A stretch of 18,827 nt of DNA. It comes from an uncultured Anaerolineales bacterium (lineage in GTDB: Bacteria > Chloroflexota > Anaerolineae > Anaerolineales > Villigracilaceae). This document shows positions 7,379 through 14,283 of this stretch, piece after piece. The notes under the pieces were generated by a model. The model was not told the DNA's origin, did no database searches, and saw nothing but the letters and a program-made list of their open reading frames with translations. Where the stretch lies: the NCBI GenBank assembly GCA_937928015.1, contig CALFXA010000025.1:1-18827 (forward strand). The letters run 5' to 3'. Made by a program: the position numbers and the translations under genes. Positions within the stretch are counted from its first letter, which is position 1. The number at the start of each line of letters is the position of its first letter.

Positions 7379-9688
7379 ATGTCCAAGAAAGTTTTGTATA
7401 CCGTCCTGTCGCTCGTGGTGATTCTGGCCACCGTATTGGCAGCCTGCACCCCGAAGACAGAAGGCAGCAAGATCGCCGTCGGCATCGTGCTCCCCACCAA
7501 GGATGAGCCGCGCTGGATTCAGGACGAGACCCGCTTCAAGGATGCCCTCAAGGCCGCGGGCTACGAAGTCCAGATTCTCTTCAGCCAGGGCGATTCCGCC
7601 AAGGAAAAGGCCAACGTTGAAGCGTTGATCAGCCAGGGCATCAAGGTCCTCATCATCTGCCCGCAGGACGGCGCTGCCGCTGCCGCCGCCGCTGATGCCG
7701 CCAAGGCCGCCGGCGTGAAGGTCATTTCCTATGACCGCCTGATCCTCAACACCGATGCCGTCGACTTCTATGTAACTTTCGACAGCGTCTCCGTCGGCAA
7801 GGCCCAGGCCCAGTATCTGGTCGACCATGCCACCGGCACCGGCAACCCGCTTTACCTGTATGCGGGCGCCGCCTCCGACAACAACGCCTTCCTGTTCTTC
7901 CAGGGTGCCTGGGAAGTTCTCCAGCCCAAGATCGCCGATGGCACCTTCGTCATCAAGAACTCTGCGGAAGCCGTGAAACTCCAGGACAAGGCCACCCTGA
8001 CCCGCGACGAGCAAGCCTCGATCATCGGCCAGGTCACGACCGACTGGAAGCCGGATGTTGCCAAGAACCTGGCAGAGTCGAACCTGACTGTTGCCACCGC
8101 TGCCGACAAGGGCAACGTCTTCATCCTCGCCCCGAACGACGGCACCGCCCGCTCCATCGCGGACGTCTTCAAGGCTGACAAGGACGTCACCAGCTATTTC
8201 GTGACCGGCCAGGATGCCGAAAAGGCCTCTATTCAGTACATCATCGACGGCAAGCAGTCCATGACGGTGCTGAAGGATGTCCGCACGCTGGTCAAGGATG
8301 CCATCACCGCGGCCGTCTCCTTCCTCGAAGACAAGACCCCCGCTTCCACCGCCACCTACAACAACGGCAAGATTGACGTCCCCGCCAATCCTTCCGAGGT
8401 CGTGACCGTGGACAAGAATAACGTTCAGTCGGCCGTGATCGACTCGGGCTACTGGCCCGCCAGCGATTTCACCGGCCTGGGTGAGTCTGCCGCCCCGACC
8501 GAAGCTCCCGCTACGGGCAAGGTGGAAGTCTTCTCGTGGTGGACGGGCGGCGGCGAAGCGGCCGGCCTCGAAGCCATGATCAAGGTCTTCAATGCCAAGT
8601 ACCCCGGCGTTGAGTTCGTCAACGCGGCTGTGGCTGGCGGCGCCGGCACCAACGCGCGCGCCGTGCTCGCCACCCGCCTGCAGGCCGGCGACCCGCCCGA
8701 TAGCTGGCAGGGTCACGCTGGTCAGGAACTGATCGGCACCTACGTGGCTGGCAAGCAGATCGAACCCCTGAACGACCTCTACGATGCAGAGGGCTGGCTC
8801 GACGTCATGCCCAAGACCCTCATCCCGCTGATCTCGCAGGATGGCAACATCTACTCGGTCCCGGTCAACATCCACCGCGCCAACGTGCTGTGGTACAACC
8901 CCAAGATCCTGGCTGACAACAACATCACCGTCCCGACCACCATCGATGAGTGGATCGCCGCCATGGACACCCTCAAGGCCGCCGGCGTCCAGCCGCTCGC
9001 CCTGGGCGAACAGTGGACCAAGATGCACCTGATGGAAACCGTCCTGCTCGGCACCCTCGGCGCCGACAAGTACAACGGCCTGTGGGATGGCACGACCGAC
9101 TGGGCTTCCCCTGAGGTCACCAAGGCTCTCGAGAACTACTCCAAGATCCTGACCTATGCCAACACCGACTCCACCTCCCTGACCTGGCAGGACGCCTCTC
9201 AACTTGTCGTCAACGGCGATGCGGCGTTCAACGTCATGGGCGACTGGGCCGAAGGTTACTTCCGCGAACTCGGCAAGACCCCCAAGACCGACTACGGCTG
9301 GGCTCCTGTGCCTGGTTCGGTGGGCGTCTTCCAATTCCTGTCCGACTCCTTCGTGCTGGCCGTGGGCGCTCCTGACAAGGAAGCTGCCATGGACTGGCTG
9401 AAGATCGCCGGCTCCAAGGAAGGCCAGGAAGCCTTCAACCCGGTCAAGGGCTCCATCTGTGCCCGCACCGACTGCGACAAGACGCTGTTCGGTGAGTACC
9501 TCCAATCCGCCATGGATGATTGGTCCACCAACGTGGTCGTCGGTTCGCTGACCCACGGCGTGGTCGCCAATGACTCCTGGAAATCTGAGATCGACACCGC
9601 CCTCGGCCTCTTCATCGCCGATGGCAACGTGGCGAACTTCCAGGCTGCGCTGGTCGCGGCCTGCAAGAGCTCGGGCCCCTGCAAGTAA
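7379..9688 (+). CDS. Fused sugar-binding lipoprotein: XylF/ChvE-type (CUT2) domain joined to glucose-type (CUT1) solute-binding domain
   Basis: 769-residue secreted lipoprotein in one uninterrupted frame, about twice the length of a normal sugar-binding protein. Residues 1-23 are a lipoprotein signal with VLAAC (Cys23). Residues about 31-365 form a full type I binding protein of XylF/ChvE kind: RWIQDETRF, VISYDRLI, DFYVTFDSVSVG, NNAFLFFQGA, PNDGTA, VTGQDA, GKQSMTVLKDVRT, ending DSGYWPASDF as XylF proteins do. Residues about 366-380 are a short linker (GLGESAAPTEAPATG). Residues 381-769 form a full type II, SBP_bac_1-like protein of the glucose/mannose CUT1 kind: FSWWTGGGEAAGLEAM, AVAGGAGTNARAVL, QAGDPPDSWQGHAGQEL, NIHRANVLWYNP, VMGDWAEGYF, NPVKGSICARTDC. 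Ribosome site AAGGAGA at 7364-7370. Codons are strongly biased to C/G endings, as in highly expressed genes. It should supply two transporter types encoded downstream. Separate function of both lobes is inference. Confidence 0.92.
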   Translation: MSKKVLYTVLSLVVILATVLAACTPKTEGSKIAVGIVLPTKDEPRWIQDETRFKDALKAAGYEVQILFSQGDSAKEKANVEALISQGIKVLIICPQDGAAAAAAADAAKAAGVKVISYDRLILNTDAVDFYVTFDSVSVGKAQAQYLVDHATGTGNPLYLYAGAASDNNAFLFFQGAWEVLQPKIADGTFVIKNSAEAVKLQDKATLTRDEQASIIGQVTTDWKPDVAKNLAESNLTVATAADKGNVFILAPNDGTARSIADVFKADKDVTSYFVTGQDAEKASIQYIIDGKQSMTVLKDVRTLVKDAITAAVSFLEDKTPASTATYNNGKIDVPANPSEVVTVDKNNVQSAVIDSGYWPASDFTGLGESAAPTEAPATGKVEVFSWWTGGGEAAGLEAMIKVFNAKYPGVEFVNAAVAGGAGTNARAVLATRLQAGDPPDSWQGHAGQELIGTYVAGKQIEPLNDLYDAEGWLDVMPKTLIPLISQDGNIYSVPVNIHRANVLWYNPKILADNNITVPTTIDEWIAAMDTLKAAGVQPLALGEQWTKMHLMETVLLGTLGADKYNGLWDGTTDWASPEVTKALENYSKILTYANTDSTSLTWQDASQLVVNGDAAFNVMGDWAEGYFRELGKTPKTDYGWAPVPGSVGVFQFLSDSFVLAVGAPDKEAAMDWLKIAGSKEGQEAFNPVKGSICARTDCDKTLFGEYLQSAMDDWSTNVVVGSLTHGVVANDSWKSEIDTALGLFIADGNVANFQAALVAACKSSGPCK

Positions 9689-9703
9689 ATTTAGTGTAGA
9701 ATC

Positions 9704-9743
9704 GTTGAGGCTCCGCCTGTGGGCGGAGCCTCAACCCTTTTTT
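9704..9743 (+). terminator. Intrinsic terminator between the binding-protein gene and the permease genes
   Basis: A perfect 14-bp GC-rich stem (arms GTTGAGGCTCCGCC and GGCGGAGCCTCAAC), a TGTG loop, then CC and six Ts. No promoter is apparent before the next gene, so partial termination would make the binding protein far more abundant than the membrane subunits, a common design in ABC uptake operons. Confidence 0.9.
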
Positions 9744-9763
9744 GTTTCTCAAAAGAGGTCCCC

Positions 9764-10651
9764 ATGCTCAGAGACAAAGATAAATATTTATCTATCTTAT
9801 TGATATCGCCCTCGATCCTGGCGGTGTTGATTTTCATTTACGGCTTCATCGCCTGGTCGGTACGCGTGTCTCTCAGCAAATGGAAGGGTCTGAATGCTGA
9901 TTACACCTGGAACGGGTTGAAGAACTACCTCGACCTGTTCTCCGATCCGCGCTTTGCCGTGGACGTCCGCAACACGCTGATCTTCACGGGGGTCTTCGTC
10001 ATCGGAAGCATTCTGCTGGGCTTCCTGTTGGCCGTGATGCTCGACCAGGGTCTGAAAGGCGAGGGATTCTTCCGCAGCCTGTTCCTCTTCCCGATGGCGA
10101 TCTCCTACATCGTCACGGGCGTGGTCTGGCGCTGGCTGATGAACCCTGCCACCGGGTCGCGCACCAGCGGCTTGAATCTGCTATTTTCCTATCTTCATCT
10201 TGATTTCCTGCAAAACGCCTGGCACACCACGCCTTATTGGGGCATCGCTGCGATTGCCCTGGCAGCCATCTGGCAGATGTCGGGATACACCATGGCGCTG
10301 TATCTGGCGGGACTGCGCTCCATCCCGACCGAACTGCGCGAAGCAGCCCAGATCGACGGCGCAACCGAGTTCCAGATCTATCGCTACATCATGCTGCCCC
10401 TGCTCTCGCCCGTGACCCTGAGCGCGCTCATCATTCTCGGTCATATGTCGCTGAAAGTATTCGACCTGATCGTGGCCATCGCGGGCAAGCAACTCCCGTT
10501 GGACGTCCCCGCCATCTACATGTGGCAGACCACCTTCGACGGTCTGTTCTACGGACGCGGCGCGGCCATCGGCATCCTGTTGCTGCTGAGCGTGGCCGTG
10601 CTCATCATTCCCTACATCCGCTACACGCTGAAGACGGAGACCGAACAATGA
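9764..10651 (+). CDS. CUT1 sugar ABC transporter permease, MalF/UgpA type (glucose-type GtsB-like)
   Basis: 295-residue inner-membrane subunit. I chose the ATG at 9764 (MLRDKDKYLS) because AGAGGT lies before it; an earlier ATG at 9719 falls inside the terminator stem. Six TM helices are expected and visible, beginning LSILLISPSILAVLIFIYGF. The coupling-helix EAA loop is intact at about 193-212 (EAAQIDGATEFQIYRYIMLP), so it should dock to an ATPase. The region ending KQLPLDVPAIYMWQTTFDG with GRGAAIGILLLL is typical of glucose/mannose CUT1 permeases. It pairs with the MalG-type subunit that follows with a 4-base ATGA overlap, and with the C-terminal half of the fused binding protein. No MsmX/UgpC-type ATPase lies in the operon. 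Confidence 0.93.
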   Translation: MLRDKDKYLSILLISPSILAVLIFIYGFIAWSVRVSLSKWKGLNADYTWNGLKNYLDLFSDPRFAVDVRNTLIFTGVFVIGSILLGFLLAVMLDQGLKGEGFFRSLFLFPMAISYIVTGVVWRWLMNPATGSRTSGLNLLFSYLHLDFLQNAWHTTPYWGIAAIALAAIWQMSGYTMALYLAGLRSIPTELREAAQIDGATEFQIYRYIMLPLLSPVTLSALIILGHMSLKVFDLIVAIAGKQLPLDVPAIYMWQTTFDGLFYGRGAAIGILLLLSVAVLIIPYIRYTLKTETEQ

Positions 10652-11466
10652 ACAAACTCCGCCTGAACAAGACCTGGATGTACATTCCGCTCATCCTCAT
10701 GGCGATCTTCTACCTCCTGCCAATGTATGTCATGCTGGCAACGAGTTTCAAGAGCTTCGCCGAAGTGGACCTGAAGACGATGTGGAACCTGCCCTCGGGC
10801 ATTCACTTCGACAATTTCATCGAGGCCTTCTCCAAGCTGTCTCCGCACCTGTGGAACAGCTTTGCAATGGTGATCCCCGCCACGTTGCTCTCGTCGGCGC
10901 TGGGTTCATTGAATGGCTTCATCCTCGCCAAGTGGAAATTCCGCGGCGCGGACGTAATCTTCCCGTTCATCCTGTTCGGCATGTTCATCCCGTATCAAAG
11001 CATCCTGATCCCGCTGGTGCAATTTATGAATGCCATCGGCGTCAAAGGGCTGCCCGGGCTGGCGCTGGCACACATTATCTACGGCATCCCCATCACTACG
11101 CTGACCTTCCGCAACTACTATGCCAGCCTGCCACAGGAATTGCTCGAAGCCGCCAAGATCGACGGCGCGGACATGCTGGGAATCTATCGCTACATCCTCC
11201 TGCCCATTTCCATTCCCAGCTTTGTAGTGGTGTTGATCTGGCAGTTCACCTCCGCGTGGAATGACTTCCTCTTCGCAGTGGTGTTGACAGGCAACCAGCA
11301 ATGGCCCATCACGGTGGCGCTCAACAACATGGCAGGCAGCCAGATCGTGGCTTGGAACGTGCAGATGGCAGGTTCGCTGCTAGCCGCCCTGCCGACCCTG
11401 TTGGTGTACATCTTCCTGGGCCGCTACTTCCTGCGCGGCCTGCTGGCAGGTTCCCTCAAAGGTTAG
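10648..11466 (+). CDS. CUT1 sugar ABC transporter permease, MalG/UgpE type (glucose-type GtsC-like)
   Basis: 272-residue membrane subunit starting at the ATG that overlaps the previous stop (ATGA), which implies translational coupling. The open frame extends farther upstream inside the previous gene, but MNKLRLNKTWMYIPLILMAI is the natural N-terminus with TM1. The family landmarks are present: LLPMYVMLATSFKS, NSFAMVIPATLLSS, FILFGMFIPYQSILIPL, and the EAA loop at about 167-186 (EAAKIDGADMLGIYRYILLP). The C-terminus FLGRYFLRGLLAGSLKG is standard. Close resemblance to glucose/mannose CUT1 permeases (AWNDFLFAV, PITVALNNMAG) agrees with the glucose-type binding domain. It forms the translocation pore with the MalF-type subunit. 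Confidence 0.94.
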   Translation: MNKLRLNKTWMYIPLILMAIFYLLPMYVMLATSFKSFAEVDLKTMWNLPSGIHFDNFIEAFSKLSPHLWNSFAMVIPATLLSSALGSLNGFILAKWKFRGADVIFPFILFGMFIPYQSILIPLVQFMNAIGVKGLPGLALAHIIYGIPITTLTFRNYYASLPQELLEAAKIDGADMLGIYRYILLPISIPSFVVVLIWQFTSAWNDFLFAVVLTGNQQWPITVALNNMAGSQIVAWNVQMAGSLLAALPTLLVYIFLGRYFLRGLLAGSLKG

Positions 11467-11493
11467 GCACATCCCTTCATTTTTGGAGTTTTC

Positions 11494-13014
11494 ATGAACA
11501 CTCCCTTACTGGAAATGCAAAACATCACCAAGGAATTCCCGGGCGTAAAGGCCCTGGATAACGTCAGTTTCCAGGTGGCCCAGGGCGAGATTCACTGCCT
11601 CGTCGGCGAGAACGGCGCGGGCAAGTCCACGCTGATGAAGGTGCTGAGCGGAGTCTATCCGCACGGCACGTACTCGGGCGACATCCTCTTTGGCGGCAAG
11701 GTCCAGACCTTCAACAACATTAGCGACAGCGAGAAGGCGGGCATCGCCATCATCTACCAGGAACTGGCCCTCGTCCCAGAGTTGACCGTGTACGAAAACA
11801 TCTTCATCGGGCATGAGATCCGCAATGGTTTCATGGTGGACTGGAATGAGACCATCAAGCGCGCCACCGAGGTTCTCAAGAAGGTCAAACTGGATGTCAA
11901 CCCGGCAGCCAAGATCAAGGACCTGGGCGTGGGCAAGCAGCAATTGGTCGAGATCGCCAAGGCGCTCAGCAAGGACGTCAAACTGCTGATCCTCGACGAG
12001 CCCACCGCCTCCCTGAACGAGGTGGACAGCGAGAACCTGCTCAACCTGTTGCGCGACCTGAAGGATCACGGCGTGACCTGCATCCTGATCTCGCACAAGC
12101 TGAAGGAAGTCATCGAGATCGCGGACACGATCACCGTGCTGCGCGATGGCAAGACCATCTGCACGCTGGACGCCAGGAACGGCCAGGTCACGGAACAGAT
12201 CCTGGTCAAGAACATGGTCGGCCGCGAGATCGACAATATCTATCCAAGGCGCGAACACAAGCTGGCAGGCGATGTGGTGCTCGAGGTCCGCGGCTGGAAC
12301 GCCTACGACCCCAAAGCGGGACGGGCCATCCTCAAGGACGTCAACTTCAACCTGCGCAAGGGCGAGATCGTCGGCTTTTCGGGGCTGATCGGCTCGGGCC
12401 GCACGGAATTGGCCCTCAGCATCTTCGGCAACCCCGACGGTTATCACCTGAGCGGGGACCTGTACGTCAAGGGGCAGCCCTGCAAGTTCGGTCATCCGCG
12501 CGACGCCATTAACGCGGGCGTGGCCTACTCCACCGAGGACCGCAAAGGCGACGGCCTGATCCTGATCCAGGACGTCAAGCAGAACATCACTCTGGCGAAT
12601 CTGGTCGAGATCGCCACGCGCGGCGTGGTGGACAACAACGCCGAGGTCAAGGTGGCCAACGAGTACAAGGGCAGTCTGAACATCAAGACGCCCAGCGTCG
12701 AGCAGAAGGTCTCCAACCTGAGCGGCGGCAACCAGCAGAAGGTCTGCCTGGGCAAGTGGTTGTTCGTCAAACCCGACATCCTGATTCTGGATGAGCCAAC
12801 CCGTGGTATCGACGTGGGCGCGAAATACGAAATCTACACCATCATGACCCGCCTCGTGGAACAGGGGATGAGCATCATTATGATCTCCTCTGAACTGCCA
12901 GAAATCCTGGGGATGAGCGACCGTGTCTACGTGGTGGCCTCGGGCAAGATCGCGGGCGAACTGCCAGTCGAAGAGGCAACTCAGGAAAAAATCATGCACC
13001 TTGCAACGAACTAG
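11494..13014 (+). CDS. xylG: CUT2 sugar ABC transporter double ATPase, XylG/GguA type
   Basis: 506-residue ATPase with two fused nucleotide-binding domains, the standard CUT2 form. Domain 1: Walker A GENGAGKS (38-45), variant signature LGVGKQQ, Walker B LLILDEP (164-170), H-loop His201. Domain 2: degenerate Walker A GLIGSGRTE (297-305), canonical signature LSGGNQQK (409-416), Walker B ILILDEPTRGID (429-440), and SSELPE instead of an H-loop His, as usual in CUT2 proteins. It energises the XylH/GguB-type permease that follows 13 bases later. Whether it also drives the two CUT1 permeases upstream is open: CUT1 permeases normally use a single-domain ATPase with a regulatory C-terminus, absent here. 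GGAG lies before the ATG, and the gap to the CUT1 permease gene is only 27 bases. Confidence 0.94.
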   Translation: MNTPLLEMQNITKEFPGVKALDNVSFQVAQGEIHCLVGENGAGKSTLMKVLSGVYPHGTYSGDILFGGKVQTFNNISDSEKAGIAIIYQELALVPELTVYENIFIGHEIRNGFMVDWNETIKRATEVLKKVKLDVNPAAKIKDLGVGKQQLVEIAKALSKDVKLLILDEPTASLNEVDSENLLNLLRDLKDHGVTCILISHKLKEVIEIADTITVLRDGKTICTLDARNGQVTEQILVKNMVGREIDNIYPRREHKLAGDVVLEVRGWNAYDPKAGRAILKDVNFNLRKGEIVGFSGLIGSGRTELALSIFGNPDGYHLSGDLYVKGQPCKFGHPRDAINAGVAYSTEDRKGDGLILIQDVKQNITLANLVEIATRGVVDNNAEVKVANEYKGSLNIKTPSVEQKVSNLSGGNQQKVCLGKWLFVKPDILILDEPTRGIDVGAKYEIYTIMTRLVEQGMSIIMISSELPEILGMSDRVYVVASGKIAGELPVEEATQEKIMHLATN

Positions 13015-13027
13015 GAGGCGGAACACC

Positions 13028-14215
13028 ATGTCATTTTTCAACAACGCCAAGAACGTCCTGCAACAGAACATCCGTGAATACGGTATGTACATTGCCCTGT
13101 TCGTAATCATGATCATCTTTACGATTACGACCGGCGGCACCTTTCTCTCCTCCCGCAACATCGTCAACCTGGTGAATCAGACGGGGTACATCGCCGTCCT
13201 GGCCGTCGGCATGACGCTGGTCATCATCGTCCGTCATATCGACCTGTCAGTGGGATTCCTGGCAGGCTTCATGGGTGCAATTGCGGCCATCGCCCTGGTT
13301 TATTGGGGACTGCCCGTGTATGCGGTCATCCCGATGGTGCTGGCGCTGGGCGCCTTTGCGGGCCTGATCACCGCCTTCCTCGTGGCGCAGATGAAGATTC
13401 CCTCCTTCGTGGCATCGCTGGCGGGCTGGCTGGTCTACCGCGGAGCGATCCTGGTCGTGACCGAGGGTACGGGTACCATCATCATCCCCGACGCGGCTTT
13501 CAACGCCATCGGCAACGGTTTCATCCCAGACATTCCAGGGCTGGATGCCTTCCTGCCGGGCGCGCACAAGCTGACCCTCATCCTGGGCGTGCTGGCCATT
13601 GCCGCGCTGGTATGGGGTGAGTTGAGCAACCGCAAGAAGAAACAATCCTACGACTTCGAAGTCCTGCCGATTGACATGTTCATCGTCAAGTTGATCTTCA
13701 TGTCCGTGCTGATCGGCGCCATCACCTGGGTGCTGGCGGGATATCAGGGCCTGTCGTGGACGGCGGTGGTCGTGCTGATCGTGACGCTCATCTACAACTT
13801 CGTCATGTCGCAGACCGTGCTCGGACGTCACATCTACGCCATCGGCGGCAACCCTGATGCGGCCGAACTAAGCGGTATCAACGTGAACCGACTCATCTAC
13901 GTGGTCTTTGGCTCGATGGGTATGCGCTCGGCGCTCTCGGGCATTTTGTTTGCATCGCGCCTGCAATCTGCGACGACCACCGCGGGTAACCTGTTCGAAT
14001 TGGACGCCATCGCGGCCACCTACGTGGGCGGCGTCTCGGCGGCAGGCGGCGTGGGCAAGGTGGTCGGCTCGATCATCGGTGCGCTGGTGATGACGTCTCT
14101 GACGAGCGGCATGAATCTGATGGGCATCGGCATTTCGTATCAATACATGGTGCGCGGTGCCGTACTGGCCGCCGCCGTGATCTTCGATGTGACCACCCGC
14201 AACCGCGGCAAATAA
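13028..14215 (+). CDS. xylH: CUT2 sugar ABC transporter permease, XylH/GguB type
   Basis: 395-residue polytopic permease, the length expected for XylH/GguB (about 390-400; most other CUT2 permeases are shorter). I chose the ATG at 13028 (MSFFNNAKNVLQQNIREYGMYIALF) because AGGAGG lies just before it; an earlier in-frame ATG at 12923 lies inside xylG. About ten TM helices are visible. The BPD_transp_2 signatures are clear: GMTLVIIVRHIDLSVGFLAGF, KIPSFVASLAGWLVYRG, GRHIYAIGGNPDAAELSGINV and LDAIAATYVGGVSAAGGVGKV. A charged cytoplasmic loop (SNRKKKQSYDFEVLP) interrupts the middle, as in GguB-like proteins. It should form a homodimeric pore receiving sugar from the N-terminal half of the fused binding protein. 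It is the last gene of the uptake operon. Confidence 0.94.
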   Translation: MSFFNNAKNVLQQNIREYGMYIALFVIMIIFTITTGGTFLSSRNIVNLVNQTGYIAVLAVGMTLVIIVRHIDLSVGFLAGFMGAIAAIALVYWGLPVYAVIPMVLALGAFAGLITAFLVAQMKIPSFVASLAGWLVYRGAILVVTEGTGTIIIPDAAFNAIGNGFIPDIPGLDAFLPGAHKLTLILGVLAIAALVWGELSNRKKKQSYDFEVLPIDMFIVKLIFMSVLIGAITWVLAGYQGLSWTAVVVLIVTLIYNFVMSQTVLGRHIYAIGGNPDAAELSGINVNRLIYVVFGSMGMRSALSGILFASRLQSATTTAGNLFELDAIAATYVGGVSAAGGVGKVVGSIIGALVMTSLTSGMNLMGIGISYQYMVRGAVLAAAVIFDVTTRNRGK

Positions 14216-14236
14216 TTCCAAACGTTTCTATTTTCG

Positions 14237-14265
14237 CAGGCCTGGTTCGAGAGGAACCAGGCCTG
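14237..14265. repeat. Perfect hairpin after xylH, possible terminator or operator of the MFS gene
   Basis: Arms of 12 bases (CAGGCCTGGTTC and GAACCAGGCCTG) around a 5-base loop GAGAG. Each arm itself contains the palindrome CAGGCCTG. The stem is strong, but only TGCCTT follows, so intrinsic termination would be weak. It ends five bases before the TATAAT at 14271 and covers the place where a -35 should be, so it may instead be a regulator site. Confidence 0.6.
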
Positions 14266-14270
14266 TGCCT

Positions 14271-14276
14271 TATAAT
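14271..14276 (+). promoter_or_regulatory. -10 element (TATAAT) giving a leaderless start for the MFS gene
   Basis: Perfect TATAAT ending seven bases before the ATG at 14284. Transcription would start at or next to that ATG. An in-frame ATG at 14275 lies inside the hexamer and so would not be in such a transcript. No -35 consensus is visible. Confidence 0.5.
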
Positions 14277-14283
14277 GGATTTT

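Noticed and set aside
7277..9556. Long open frame on the minus strand (759 codons) opposite the fused binding-protein gene
   Set aside because: It is a by-product of strong C/G-ending codon bias in the plus-strand gene. The translation is Gly/Val/Asp/His-rich with no domain, signal or motif, while the plus strand has clear family motifs throughout.
7379..9688. Possibility that the double-length binding protein is a frameshift or read-through artefact
   Set aside because: The frame is continuous, both halves are complete and in family register, and the linker is a sensible tether. Assembly error cannot be fully excluded and is listed as a check.
12385..12420. Apparently defective second Walker A motif in xylG
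   Set aside because: A GLIGSGRTE-like variant is normal for CUT2 double ATPases, so it is not a sign of decay.
11506..13167. Long open frame on the minus strand (553 codons) opposite xylG
   Set aside because: Same cause; the plus strand encodes all ABC ATPase motifs with normal length and spacing.
14220..14227. AAACGTTT palindrome after xylH
   Set aside because: Only eight bases, no extended symmetry, and not placed at a promoter; expected by chance.
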